A stretch of DNA of 64,000 nucleotides from Flagellimonas sp. 389 (GTDB taxonomy: Bacteria; Bacteroidota; Bacteroidia; Flavobacteriales; Flavobacteriaceae). The translations under genes were made by a program, and so were the position numbers. A model generated the notes under the pieces. It did not search any database. It was not told the DNA's origin and saw only the letters and a program-made list of their open reading frames with translations. The stretch is taken from contig NZ_JAHCMU010000019.1 of NCBI RefSeq assembly GCF_018449435.1, positions 1-64,000 on the forward strand. Reading direction: 5' to 3'. This document shows positions 15,458 to 24,359 of this stretch, in pieces; within the stretch, counting starts at the first letter, position 1; every line of letters starts with the position of its first letter.

Positions 15458-18370
15458 CTATTCTATAATGGCATCATAAATGGCCTGCTGGATTCTTGTT
15501 CGCAATCCAGATTTGACCAAGAGTCTGTTCGTAGCGGATGGATAGGTTCTATTGGACAGAAACACATATACCAATTCTTCCTCAGGGTCCGCCCAGGTAT
15601 AGGTTCCTGTGAAACCACTATGCCCAAAACTCTTTCTAGAGACACATCCGCAGGTTGGGCCTTTTTCCTTTAACTGGGGCTTGTCAAAACCTACTCCCCG
15701 CCTTACATCTTTATGACAAAAATAACAGGTGTTGAATTTTTTTATCGTTCGCTCATCAAAAAAACGATGACCGCCATAGTAGCCCCCTTGCAAATACATC
15801 TGCATAATCTTGACCACATCATTGGCATTGCTGAAAAGGCCAGCATGTCCACCTACGCCACCTTGCATTGCTGCTCCCATATCGTGCACATATCCCTGAA
15901 CAGTTTGGTAGCGATAGTAAGTATCTTCCTCAGAAGGTACTATTTCATCCTTACTAAATTTATTTAATGGGTTAAAGGATGTACGTTGCAAACCCAAAGG
16001 ACCATATAAAAAATCATTCACCAACTCATCTATGGGTTTATCATAAGCCTCTTCAATATATTTTTTGAACACATAATAGGCTACATCGCTATAGCGGTAA
16101 CGATTGGACTTTAACGACTGCCTTCCTATCCTATTGTAAATGGAATCTTTGTAAGCATCGGTTATATATAGATTTTCAGCCACTTTATTAGAAAATCCGT
16201 CCGTAGGTTTGGTCCTATAAAATTGTGATGAAGGCTTTCTTTCCTTGTTCAAAGTGCTTATGTAAAAAGCAATCCAAGCAGGAAGTCGACCATAATGCGA
16301 CAGTGCCTTTAGTACGGTTACATCTTTTAACTCCGAATCTTCGTACTCGGGTATTAGTTCTTCAAAAGTATTGTTCAGTGCAATTTTACCCTCCTCTTCC
16401 ATTTTCATGATCATAGGCAATGTCGAAAGAATTTTGGTCAAGGAGGCCAAATCATAAATATGTGACTCCTGAATCCCCGCTGTTGCTGTATAGGTGGGCT
16501 TACCAAAGCTTTTGTTGTAAATAACCTTCCCCTTTTTCGCTATCAGTATCTGAGCTCCCGGAAACATTAAAGAATCAAGTCCAATTTTGACCAGACTATC
16601 AACTGTTGCCAATTTACTGGAATTGAGCCCTACCCGTTCTGGGATACTATAGCCCAACCGCTGAAGCGATTTTAGTTTTGTTCCTGTATGCACTGGAAAT
16701 TCTTCATGGGCAGAAACGGGGAGTTTTCCGTTTGCACCAATGGCACCAAAGATTGTTTCCGCTGCTTTTTCCTGTGCTATTGCACTGTTTTGATACGCTA
16801 TAACTACTCCATCGATAGTTTTGAAATTAAGGACATCTAAAAGTGCATAAGGTTTCGCAAACAAGGAGAGTATGGTGTTGCTGGTCCGTAGTCTAGAAAT
16901 CTCTTGCAACCAAAAAAGTTCATTTTCAGAAAATTTATAGCCTTTCCAAGGGCTTTTGTTGCTTTTATGAAGCCCAATAATCACTAAATTAAAATCAGCG
17001 AGCTTGTTTCTATACCCCGCCACATCTTTAGCATTAATTTGAGTTACTTTGGCATATTTTGATAATGTTTCAAAAAATACTTCGCCAGAGTCATCACCAA
17101 ACTTTACATAGGCAATCTTCTTGTTTTCCAGTTTTTTTATTGGGAGCAACGAAAAATTGTTCTTTGCAACCGTGATTGCATTTTCAATGGCTTCTTCATA
17201 GATAATATCATTTTCCAAACTGTTTAAATCTTCATAAAGATTTTCCAATTGTATAGGCTTGTAATTATACAATCCCGATTTATACTTGGCCATCAATATT
17301 TTCTTGACCGATGCAGACAGGCGCTCCTCGGTAATGACTCCCGTATTATATGCTTCTATGAGTTTTTCCTTTGCTTTTATGACATTTTCAGGCATGAGTA
17401 ACATATCGTTTCCTGCAAGGAAAGCCTCAAGTTCTACTTCTCCTTCATTTGCAAATTGTGAGACAGCTTTCATATTCAGTGCATCTGTAAAGACAAGCCC
17501 GCTAAAGCATAGCTCTTCTTTAAGAAGTCCAGAAACTATATCCTTTGAAAGTGATGATGGATGCCCTTCCCTACTTTCAAGGTTAGGCACATCTAAATGT
17601 GCTACCATAACGGTACTTATTCCACTTTCTATCAATTTTTTGAACGGATACAATTCTATGGAATCCAACTGTTCTTTTGTCGAATTGATAATTGGCAAGG
17701 CTTTATGGGAATCTGTCGCCGTATCGCCATGACCGGGAAAATGCTTCCCACATGATAAAACACCTGCCTTTTCCATTCCTTTCATAAAAGCGATTCCCTT
17801 CTGGGTCACGTTTACAGGATCTTCCCCAAAAGAACGGTTGCCAATAATCGGGTTTTGGGGATTGTTGTTGACATCGATGTCCGGTGCAAAATTGATATGG
17901 ACACCTAGCCTTTTGGCATGTTGTCCAATTTGAAAACCAACTTTTTCAACGATGGCACTATCCTGAATGGCACCCAAGGTCATGTTCCATGGAAAGGCAT
18001 ATGTTGAATCTAAACGCATGGCAAGGCCCCATTCGGCATCCATTCCAATCAATAAGGGTATTTTAGAATCAGACTGGTAAGCATTAGTGAGTTTCGCTTG
18101 ACGATTTGGGCCTCCTTTTGAAAAAATAACTCCCCCTAAGTGCTGTTCTTTAATGAGCTTCGATATCTTGTCCGTTGAAGCCTTATCTTGATTTGAGGCA
18201 ACATTCACCATGAAAAGCTGACCGATGCGCTCGTTCAACGACATGTTTCTATATTGGGTCTCTACCCAACTGGACTGTGCAAGGGAATCAGAAACAATTA
18301 AAGGGTCGTTTTGACCTTGAATTTTAAAAAAAAGAAAAAAGAAAAGGGGGAAGTAAAAATTTATGCGCAT
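15458..18370 (-). CDS. Two-domain NagZ (GH3) / serine beta-lactamase-like hydrolase
   Basis: 970 residues. A signal peptide (1-19) is followed by a GH3 N-terminal barrel (~35-370) with the NagZ signature KHFPGHGDTATDSHKALP near 208-225, carrying the Asp/His pair used by beta-N-acetylglucosaminidases. A GH3 C-terminal alpha/beta domain spans ~390-570. From ~590 a beta-lactamase/penicillin-binding-type domain has SLTK (~641-644), YSDVAYY (the Tyr-x-x motif) and HSGFTGT (~917-923). The expected role is peptidoglycan turnover: removal of GlcNAc and hydrolysis of an ester, amide or lactam. This fusion is known in Bacteroidota. It lies between a small conserved gene and bshA on one strand. Confidence 0.9.
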   Translation of the reverse strand: MRINFYFPLFFFLFFKIQGQNDPLIVSDSLAQSSWVETQYRNMSLNERIGQLFMVNVASNQDKASTDKISKLIKEQHLGGVIFSKGGPNRQAKLTNAYQSDSKIPLLIGMDAEWGLAMRLDSTYAFPWNMTLGAIQDSAIVEKVGFQIGQHAKRLGVHINFAPDIDVNNNPQNPIIGNRSFGEDPVNVTQKGIAFMKGMEKAGVLSCGKHFPGHGDTATDSHKALPIINSTKEQLDSIELYPFKKLIESGISTVMVAHLDVPNLESREGHPSSLSKDIVSGLLKEELCFSGLVFTDALNMKAVSQFANEGEVELEAFLAGNDMLLMPENVIKAKEKLIEAYNTGVITEERLSASVKKILMAKYKSGLYNYKPIQLENLYEDLNSLENDIIYEEAIENAITVAKNNFSLLPIKKLENKKIAYVKFGDDSGEVFFETLSKYAKVTQINAKDVAGYRNKLADFNLVIIGLHKSNKSPWKGYKFSENELFWLQEISRLRTSNTILSLFAKPYALLDVLNFKTIDGVVIAYQNSAIAQEKAAETIFGAIGANGKLPVSAHEEFPVHTGTKLKSLQRLGYSIPERVGLNSSKLATVDSLVKIGLDSLMFPGAQILIAKKGKVIYNKSFGKPTYTATAGIQESHIYDLASLTKILSTLPMIMKMEEEGKIALNNTFEELIPEYEDSELKDVTVLKALSHYGRLPAWIAFYISTLNKERKPSSQFYRTKPTDGFSNKVAENLYITDAYKDSIYNRIGRQSLKSNRYRYSDVAYYVFKKYIEEAYDKPIDELVNDFLYGPLGLQRTSFNPLNKFSKDEIVPSEEDTYYRYQTVQGYVHDMGAAMQGGVGGHAGLFSNANDVVKIMQMYLQGGYYGGHRFFDERTIKKFNTCYFCHKDVRRGVGFDKPQLKEKGPTCGCVSRKSFGHSGFTGTYTWADPEEELVYVFLSNRTYPSATNRLLVKSGLRTRIQQAIYDAIIE

Positions 18371-18462
18371 AAATATCTTGTCTAAGACATCAACTTAATG
18401 CTGCTAAAAATATTGCTTTTCATCGAAGAAAGCATGGTAATTAAGATAATTTAAGGGATATT

Positions 18463-18948
18463 TTACGAAACAAACCTTGAATGCCAACTCTCACTGGCAG
18501 GAACTTCCCAATGTTCTAGATATTCAAGTTTATTGGCCACCAGGTTATTAAATACAATGGTATTACTGGAAATTGCTTTTTCCCTGGCCATTTTTTTAAA
18601 ATCTTTCAAGGACTTATAAGTAATGTACTCGCCCTGCTTGAACGATACATTCATCCTATCCAAAAGTGTCACATCATATTGTTGTTCCAACCCCTGAATA
18701 AAATGAACGGAAGCGTCAATAGAGCAACCAGATGCTCCAGTATTCGACTGATCTAGTGCTATAATTATAAATCTTTTGTACTTAATCTCAAATCCTGCTT
18801 CCAATTGGCTACCATGGGCTGTCCATTCTGTAATAAACCGCCCCATTTTTTCTTGAATTTCTTCAAGTTCAGCATCTCTAAAGCTTCTATTGGATTGGTA
18901 AATCCAAATTCTGGAATCGTCGGGAAGTTTATCAAAAGGGACTAACAT
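18463..18948 (-). CDS. Conserved Bacteroidota protein of unknown function
   Basis: 161 residues, soluble, no signal peptide. Landmarks are SRIWIYQSNRSF near the N-terminus, FIIIALDQSNTGASGCSIDAS in the middle and FNNLVANKLEYLEHWEVPA near the end. Homologues in flavobacterial genomes are often labelled ABC transporter ATPase (from memory), but there is no Walker A, Walker B or ABC signature, so that name should not be carried over. The GCSIDAS segment looks like a conserved active or binding loop. It is in line with the LamG-like gene (28 bases upstream) and the GH3 gene. Confidence 0.8.
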   Translation of the reverse strand: MLVPFDKLPDDSRIWIYQSNRSFRDAELEEIQEKMGRFITEWTAHGSQLEAGFEIKYKRFIIIALDQSNTGASGCSIDASVHFIQGLEQQYDVTLLDRMNVSFKQGEYITYKSLKDFKKMAREKAISSNTIVFNNLVANKLEYLEHWEVPASESWHSRFVS

Positions 18949-18976
18949 AAAAACGTTTTAATTATGTGTTCTAAAA

Positions 18977-19831
18977 TTATTTTAAAAGGGATTTTAAACC
19001 GTCTTTCGCATTATAAATACGTTCAACTTCATCGGTATTCAACGGTCTGTTAAATACGGAAAGTTCGTCAAACAAACCAATATAGCTAAGTCCTAATAGG
19101 ATATTTGCCTTTTCTTCATCCCAAGTAAAAGGGTCTTTTATTGGAGGAACTTTTCCTTTACTTTCTCCATTAACAAACAGTTCCGAACTTCCATTTTCAG
19201 TATTCAATCCTGAAAAGTTAATAACTATATGTGTCCATTCACCTCTTTTAAAAGGAGGCTGTTTTACGGGAACCAATCGTCTTAAATAATCAAGATTCTC
19301 ATCTGGACCTAGTTTTTTAGGATTCCATACTTCTATGTCGCCCAATACTCCCAAACGAAAATCTCTTGGATTCTCTTTGGTAAAATCCACCCAAAGTGCT
19401 GCATCGTTGTAATTGACATCGGTTATTTGAATAGGATCACAATAGCCAGGTTCCAAATCTTTAGCTGGATCTAGTTGCAACCAAAATGACACAGCGCCGT
19501 TCCAATTTTCTTTGGAATACCCCATATTTTCCGCTGCTTTGAAAAAAGTAACCATTCTACTCCTTTTCTTGAAATCCAAAGCATCTCCAGACAGACCTAC
19601 TCCCTTGGCCAAAACCACATCTGGATTCAAAAGACCAGGTTTTGCATCCTGCATATTCTTTCTAAGTTCGGCAGTATAAATAGCATTGTCGCCTACTGCA
19701 ATATCTGCAGATGTACCTTCATCAAAGGAGGCATAGAACAAAAGATCATCCTTTAACTTGTCTTCTGCGATAAATGCAACTAGCAAAATAAAAGAAGAAA
19801 GTAGCAATGTGTATTTGAAAAAGTGTTTCAT
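18977..19831 (-). CDS. Exported LamG/concanavalin-like domain protein
   Basis: 284 residues: an N-terminal hydrophobic signal segment (~6-21), then a single jelly-roll domain. LLFYASFDEGTSAD at ~29-42 and the WTHIVINFSG / ELFVNGESKGKVP / LLGLSYIGLFDELSVFNRPL series are diagnostic of LamG/concanavalin A-like lectin folds, including the closing FDELSVFNRPL strand pair. No catalytic residues are recognisable, so it is more likely a binding protein than an enzyme. It lies 15 bases downstream of the Fe-S gene. Confidence 0.8.
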   Translation of the reverse strand: MKHFFKYTLLLSSFILLVAFIAEDKLKDDLLFYASFDEGTSADIAVGDNAIYTAELRKNMQDAKPGLLNPDVVLAKGVGLSGDALDFKKRSRMVTFFKAAENMGYSKENWNGAVSFWLQLDPAKDLEPGYCDPIQITDVNYNDAALWVDFTKENPRDFRLGVLGDIEVWNPKKLGPDENLDYLRRLVPVKQPPFKRGEWTHIVINFSGLNTENGSSELFVNGESKGKVPPIKDPFTWDEEKANILLGLSYIGLFDELSVFNRPLNTDEVERIYNAKDGLKSLLK

Positions 19832-19846
19832 TTTGATGGATATCTA

Positions 19847-20638
19847 TTATAAATCTTCTGCACTGGCTATAAGCTCCGCCACATCCATAACTTTGATGCT
19901 GGCTTCTTTTTCTTTGTTCTTAACACCGTCCGTCATCATGGTATTACAAAATGGGCAAGCAGCGGCTATTATTTCGGGTTGTGTCTCTAGTGCTTGTTCG
20001 GTTCGCTCTATATTCACTTCTTTATCTCCCGCTTCCGCTTCTTTGAACATTTGAGCTCCACCGGCACCGCAGCATAATCCACGCTTCCGACAGTTTTTCA
20101 TTTCGACCAATTCCGCATCCAATTTTTGAATAAGTTCACGGGGAGCTTCAAACACATCGTTGGCCCTACCTAAATAGCATGGGTCATGAAATGTGATCCG
20201 TTTTCCTTTATAAGTACCTCCTTCTAGAGAAATTTTTCCTTCATCAAGCAACTGCTTCAAAAATTGGGTGTGATGTATCACCTCATAGTCCCCCCCTAAT
20301 CCTGGGTATTCATTTTTAATGGTATTGAAGCAATGTGGGCAAGCCGTAACCACTTTTTTAACTTCGTAAGCATTCATAACCTCAATATTGGTAACTGCTT
20401 GCATTTGAAACAAAAACTCATTTCCCGCCCTTTTAGCTGGATCACCTGTACAACTTTCTTCGGTACCCAATACTGCAAAGCTCACATTGGCCTTATTCAA
20501 TATTTTCACAAAAGCCTTCGTAATTTTCTTTGCCCTATCATCAAAACTTCCTGCACAACCGACCCAAAATAGCACTTCGGGCTGTTTTCCTTCAGCAAAA
20601 AGCGAAGCCATGGTGGGTACGTTCATTTCATTTGCCAT
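19847..20638 (-). CDS. Cysteine-rich (CCG domain) Fe-S protein, HdrB/LutA-like
   Basis: 263 residues with the duplicated cysteine-rich domain of heterodisulfide-reductase B, GlpC and LutA proteins: CPHCFNTIKNEYP (~100-112), HDPCYLGR (~146-153), CCGAGGAQMF (~189-198) and CPFCNTMM (~229-236). Such domains bind a non-cubane or 4Fe-4S cluster and pass electrons or reduce disulfides. The gene starts 11 bases after the membrane 4Fe-4S partner (20650-21975), so the two should form one oxidoreductase. No dehydrogenase subunit is adjacent, so the physiological substrate is unclear. Confidence 0.88.
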   Translation of the reverse strand: MANEMNVPTMASLFAEGKQPEVLFWVGCAGSFDDRAKKITKAFVKILNKANVSFAVLGTEESCTGDPAKRAGNEFLFQMQAVTNIEVMNAYEVKKVVTACPHCFNTIKNEYPGLGGDYEVIHHTQFLKQLLDEGKISLEGGTYKGKRITFHDPCYLGRANDVFEAPRELIQKLDAELVEMKNCRKRGLCCGAGGAQMFKEAEAGDKEVNIERTEQALETQPEIIAAACPFCNTMMTDGVKNKEKEASIKVMDVAELIASAEDL

Positions 20639-20649
20639 TTAATTTCTCT

Positions 20650-21975
20650 TTAAGATTCTTGCGTCCAGTTTAGTCGGTCCATTTGGTTAAAAGGCCATGG
20701 GGCTCCATTATTTTCCAAATTCCCCATCATATTGTTAAGATCAGATGGCGCCGCGGACTGCTCCATTACTAAAAACCTTCTCATTTCAACTATAATGGAC
20801 AATGGATCTATACTTACGGGACATGCTTCTACACATGCATTACATGTGGTACATGCCCACAATTCCTCTTGGGTGATATAGTCGTTCAACAATTGTTTTC
20901 CATCAGAAACAAACTCTCCATTATTGGCGTCGATGTTTTTCCCAACTTCCTCTAGCCTGTCACGGGTATCCATCATTATTTTTCTGGGAGAAAGCTTTTT
21001 CCCAGTTTGGTTTGCAGGACATTCCGAAGTACATCTACCACACTCGGTACAAGTATATGCATTGAGCAACTGTACCCAGTTTAAATCCATCACATCTGAA
21101 GCCCCAAATTTTTCAGGGTCTGCAGTATCTTCAGCTGGAGCGGCAAAAGGGTCAGCCGTGGGATCCATCATCAATTTTACCTCATTGGTCACTGCTTCAA
21201 CATTATCAATCTCTCCTTTAGGCTTCAACTTCCCATAATAGGTGTTTGGAAATGCCAATAAAATATGAAGGTGTTTGGAATAATACAGGTAATTCAAAAA
21301 GGCCAATATCCCCAGAATATGAAGCCACCATGCAGTACGCTCCACTAAAACCAAACTTGAAATTGACATACCATCAAAAAGTGGTGCGATAAACTGACTA
21401 ATTGGAAAAGCACCAGCCTTCGTGTAATGCTCAGCATTCATTTGCTGTAATTGAAAATCAGCAGCGTTCATGGTCAAGAATAAAAACATGAGTACCAATT
21501 CAATATATAGAATAAGGTTCCCATCTTTTTTAGGCCAGCCTTCCATTTCTGGTTTTAGGAACCTTTTTAATTTGATAACGTTTCTTCTAATCCAAAAAAC
21601 CACAACAGCTACAATAACCAAGAAAGCCAAAACTTCAAAAGAGCCTATCAAGAAATTATACAGTGCTCCCAATGGAGCAAATACCCTGTGCGTTCCCAAT
21701 AGTCCGTCGATAATAATTTCTAAGACCTCAATATTTATAATGATAAATCCAACATACACGATGATATGCATGAGTCCTGCTATTGGGCGAACTACCATTT
21801 TTGTCTGACCTAAAGCAATTTTTGCCATGTTGGTCCAACGTTGTGATTTATTATCGTTTACCTCAACCGCTTTTCCCAGCTTAATGTTTCTAGAGAGCCT
21901 TTTTACATTTCTAGAAAAAAAACCTATCCCCGCAATAAGGGCGAGTGCAAAAAGTATGTTGGGCAAATACTCCAT
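20650..21975 (-). CDS. Membrane 4Fe-4S dicluster protein (HdrC/E-like)
   Basis: 441 residues. The N-terminal half has about five to six hydrophobic helices resembling the nitrate-reductase gamma / HdrE cytochrome b subunit fold, with His residues suited to haem (LMHIIVYVGF, WWLHILGILAF). The C-terminal part carries two 4Fe-4S motifs, CTECGRCTSECP (~311-322) and CTTCNACVEACP (~378-389). It probably carries electrons between the quinone pool and the CCG-domain protein encoded next. It is separated by only 3 bases from the MlaD-like gene upstream. Confidence 0.88.
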   Translation of the reverse strand: MEYLPNILFALALIAGIGFFSRNVKRLSRNIKLGKAVEVNDNKSQRWTNMAKIALGQTKMVVRPIAGLMHIIVYVGFIIINIEVLEIIIDGLLGTHRVFAPLGALYNFLIGSFEVLAFLVIVAVVVFWIRRNVIKLKRFLKPEMEGWPKKDGNLILYIELVLMFLFLTMNAADFQLQQMNAEHYTKAGAFPISQFIAPLFDGMSISSLVLVERTAWWLHILGILAFLNYLYYSKHLHILLAFPNTYYGKLKPKGEIDNVEAVTNEVKLMMDPTADPFAAPAEDTADPEKFGASDVMDLNWVQLLNAYTCTECGRCTSECPANQTGKKLSPRKIMMDTRDRLEEVGKNIDANNGEFVSDGKQLLNDYITQEELWACTTCNACVEACPVSIDPLSIIVEMRRFLVMEQSAAPSDLNNMMGNLENNGAPWPFNQMDRLNWTQES

Positions 21976-21978
21976 AGT

Positions 21979-22944
21979 TTAGTTTTGATTTTGTGCGGCA
22001 GGATCATCCTCGGGAAGTTCGTATTCCTTTTGTTTCTTTCCAAAAACAGATACGTTGACATATCTTTTAGGATTTAACCTGAAATCCTGTAACAAAAGAT
22101 CTAACTCTCTTGAGGCTGCATTAAGATTATCGTATAATTTTTCGTCTTGGGTAAGTTTTCCCAAAGAACCTTCACCTTTTTCAATTTTTCCTAGGACACT
22201 ATTTAATCTTTCCACGGTGGTTTGAAAATTAGTAACCGTTTCCGATAAACCTGCATTTGCCAGAGAATCTGAAAGTTTAGAAAAATTGGTAGTGATGTTA
22301 TCCACATTTTTCAATGAATTGTCCAACTGCTCTGTGTTATTGTCCAACAAGGTATTCAACTTGTCCGCACTTCCTTTAAAACTAGAGACCAATTCATTGA
22401 GTCCAGCTATACTTTGTTTCAATTCAAATCTAGTTTTCTCGTCCAATATATAATTAAATTTGAGTAAAAGTGAATCTGCATGGGAAACCGCTCCTTCGAC
22501 CTTCATCTGCAAGGGTGTCAACTTTTGTTGTACCAATTCAGTAAGACCTGGTTTGGTCTCTGTTGCAAGAGTATCCCCAGACTTCACTATAGGGGCACCA
22601 TCAAATACCGGTTTAATTTGAATTCCTTTTCCTCCAATGATACCAGTGTCATATAACTCCGCACGACTGTTCGAAGAAAATTCAAAATCATTGCCGATAG
22701 AGAGTGTAACGAGTAATTTACCGGAGTCATCCTTGAAACGGATATCGGTTATATTTCCAACAGCAAATCCGTTTATAGATACTTGAGTTCCTGGCTGCAG
22801 TCCTCCGACATTGTCATAAACTGCATAGATAATCTTAGTGTCTTCAAAAAACGATGAGGATTTTAGATAACTTAATCCAAAAATTACTGCGAGTATTCCT
22901 GCGATCACTATAATCCCAGTTTTAATTTCCCTGGTTAGTTTCAA
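21979..22944 (-). CDS. MlaD/Mce-family lipid-transport protein
   Basis: 321 residues: a short cytoplasmic start, one membrane anchor (about 9-26) and an Mce/MlaD domain at ~37-115 (VGGLQPGTQVSINGFAVGNI, then GIIGGKGIQI). The remainder is a long alpha-helical region rich in Asn, Leu and Ser (~130-285), as in Mce proteins that form periplasmic tubes. It should act in phospholipid movement between membranes. The MlaE permease and MlaF ATPase are not in the window. It sits between the amidase and the Fe-S genes in one string. Confidence 0.9.
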   Translation of the reverse strand: MKLTREIKTGIIVIAGILAVIFGLSYLKSSSFFEDTKIIYAVYDNVGGLQPGTQVSINGFAVGNITDIRFKDDSGKLLVTLSIGNDFEFSSNSRAELYDTGIIGGKGIQIKPVFDGAPIVKSGDTLATETKPGLTELVQQKLTPLQMKVEGAVSHADSLLLKFNYILDEKTRFELKQSIAGLNELVSSFKGSADKLNTLLDNNTEQLDNSLKNVDNITTNFSKLSDSLANAGLSETVTNFQTTVERLNSVLGKIEKGEGSLGKLTQDEKLYDNLNAASRELDLLLQDFRLNPKRYVNVSVFGKKQKEYELPEDDPAAQNQN

Positions 22945-23011
22945 AAGACTCAGTTTATGATTTAAACAAAATTAGGAATATTTTCGGGAAGGTAACCACA
23001 GTTGATCATTC

Positions 23012-24229
23012 CTATTTGATGGCCTCTGATAATGAAACCCTTACACCATCTTTGTAAGCAACAATGTAAGAGGATGTATATCCCTTGGCATCCGCTTTCG
23101 TTTTTAAGCGTTTTGCTTCGTTATAGGTACTTGCGTTACCATACATGTAACGATACAAATTCTTAAAGGGTTCCTTGGACAACATATCCAATTCATTAAA
23201 ATTGGCTCCCGTGAGTGGAATGTTCTTTGCGCTGGCCATTAGTTGTACTTTGAAAACCACACCTGTATCATTCGAAGAAGTTGAATTTGAGGTTGTATCT
23301 GTAGTTTCCGTTTTTTTTGCTTCTGAATTGGTAGTAGCGGTAACTTCTTTTTCTATCGCTTTCTCTTTTGGTTTTTCAGCTTCTTTAGAAATATCAGCAA
23401 CGATAGGAGTATCTTCATTATTATTAACTTTATCAGCTATGTCCAGTCCTGTATCTACGCTTTTTTTGTACGCTAAAATTGCTTGTGCAATGGCCTTGCC
23501 CATTTCACTTTGTCCTTTCTTTGAATTTAAATAGCTTCCTTCATTTTTATTGGTCAAAAATCCTGTTTCTACCAATACGCTGGGCATAAAGGTTTGATGA
23601 AGTACAATAAACCCTGCTTGTTTTACTTTTCTATCTTTTCTTTTTAATTGTTTGGTAAAGTTATCCTGAAGTGCTTTTCCAAGTAAAATACTCTGATCTA
23701 GGAATTCTTCTTGCATAATGGTCAATCCAATTACAGATTCTGGAGAATTTATATCATAATCGGCATATTGTTGTTCATAATTATCCTCTAGGTATATTAC
23801 TGAGTTTTCCTTTTTGGCAACTTCAAAGTTTTGTCTATTTGCATGAAGCCCCAAGACAAAAGTTCCAGCACCATGGGCATCTGAAGAATGTGAATCACAA
23901 TGAACAGATACAAAAAGATCTGCCTTTGCATCATTGGCAATTTTCCCTCTTTTTACCAGCGGAATAAAAGTATCATCGTCTCTTGTATAAATGACCTTAA
24001 CATCAGGATTTTTTTCCAATTCCTCACCAGTTCTTAAAACGATATTAAGTGCAATATTTTTTTCAAGATAACCGTTTCCCAGGTTACCTGGATCATGCCC
24101 ACCATGTCCAGCGTCCAAGACAACGACGAATTTATCCTTTGTTTGTACTTCGGTATCATTTTTGGTAAATGAAGTCAAAGAAAGCAAGATAAATAGAAAA
24201 GTAAAAAAAGCTAACTGACTTTTATTCAT
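23012..24229 (-). CDS. N-acetylmuramoyl-L-alanine amidase (Amidase_3)
   Basis: 405 residues from the ATG at 24229, chosen because it opens a proper signal peptide (MNKSQLAFFTFLFILLSLTS); the frame is open 18 codons further. The catalytic domain (~30-245) shows VLDAGHGGHDPGN, YTRDDDTFIPL, VSVHCDSHSS and VLVETGFLTN, giving the zinc His/Glu/His set and the catalytic Glu. A Thr/Ser/Lys-rich linker follows, then a C-terminal SPOR-like domain (VFKVQLMASAKNIPL... RYMYGNASTYNEA) expected to bind denuded glycan at septa. It cleaves the amide between muramic acid and the stem peptide. It is divergent from lptD and heads the minus-strand string. Confidence 0.92.
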   Translation of the reverse strand: MNKSQLAFFTFLFILLSLTSFTKNDTEVQTKDKFVVVLDAGHGGHDPGNLGNGYLEKNIALNIVLRTGEELEKNPDVKVIYTRDDDTFIPLVKRGKIANDAKADLFVSVHCDSHSSDAHGAGTFVLGLHANRQNFEVAKKENSVIYLEDNYEQQYADYDINSPESVIGLTIMQEEFLDQSILLGKALQDNFTKQLKRKDRKVKQAGFIVLHQTFMPSVLVETGFLTNKNEGSYLNSKKGQSEMGKAIAQAILAYKKSVDTGLDIADKVNNNEDTPIVADISKEAEKPKEKAIEKEVTATTNSEAKKTETTDTTSNSTSSNDTGVVFKVQLMASAKNIPLTGANFNELDMLSKEPFKNLYRYMYGNASTYNEAKRLKTKADAKGYTSSYIVAYKDGVRVSLSEAIK

Positions 24230-24305
24230 AAGAACTGCGTAATTAAAGCGTTCTGCAATGGTTAAAAATATTGTAATCCCCAATCAACAGAACAAAAAAT
24301 ATATG

Positions 24306-24313
24306 TAAGTTTG
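24306..24313 (+). promoter_or_regulatory. Candidate -7 element for lptD
   Basis: TAAGTTTG matches TAnnTTTG, about 46 bases upstream of the TTG start at 24360. No -33 TTG lies at the usual spacing. Confidence 0.35.
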
Positions 24314-24359
24314 AGCCCAAAAACTGAGCCAAACTAGAACAAAAATAGGATTTATCACG

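Noticed and set aside
18463..18948. ABC transporter ATPase label for the 161-residue protein
   Set aside because: No Walker A, Walker B or LSGGQ signature is present and the length is too short for an ABC domain.
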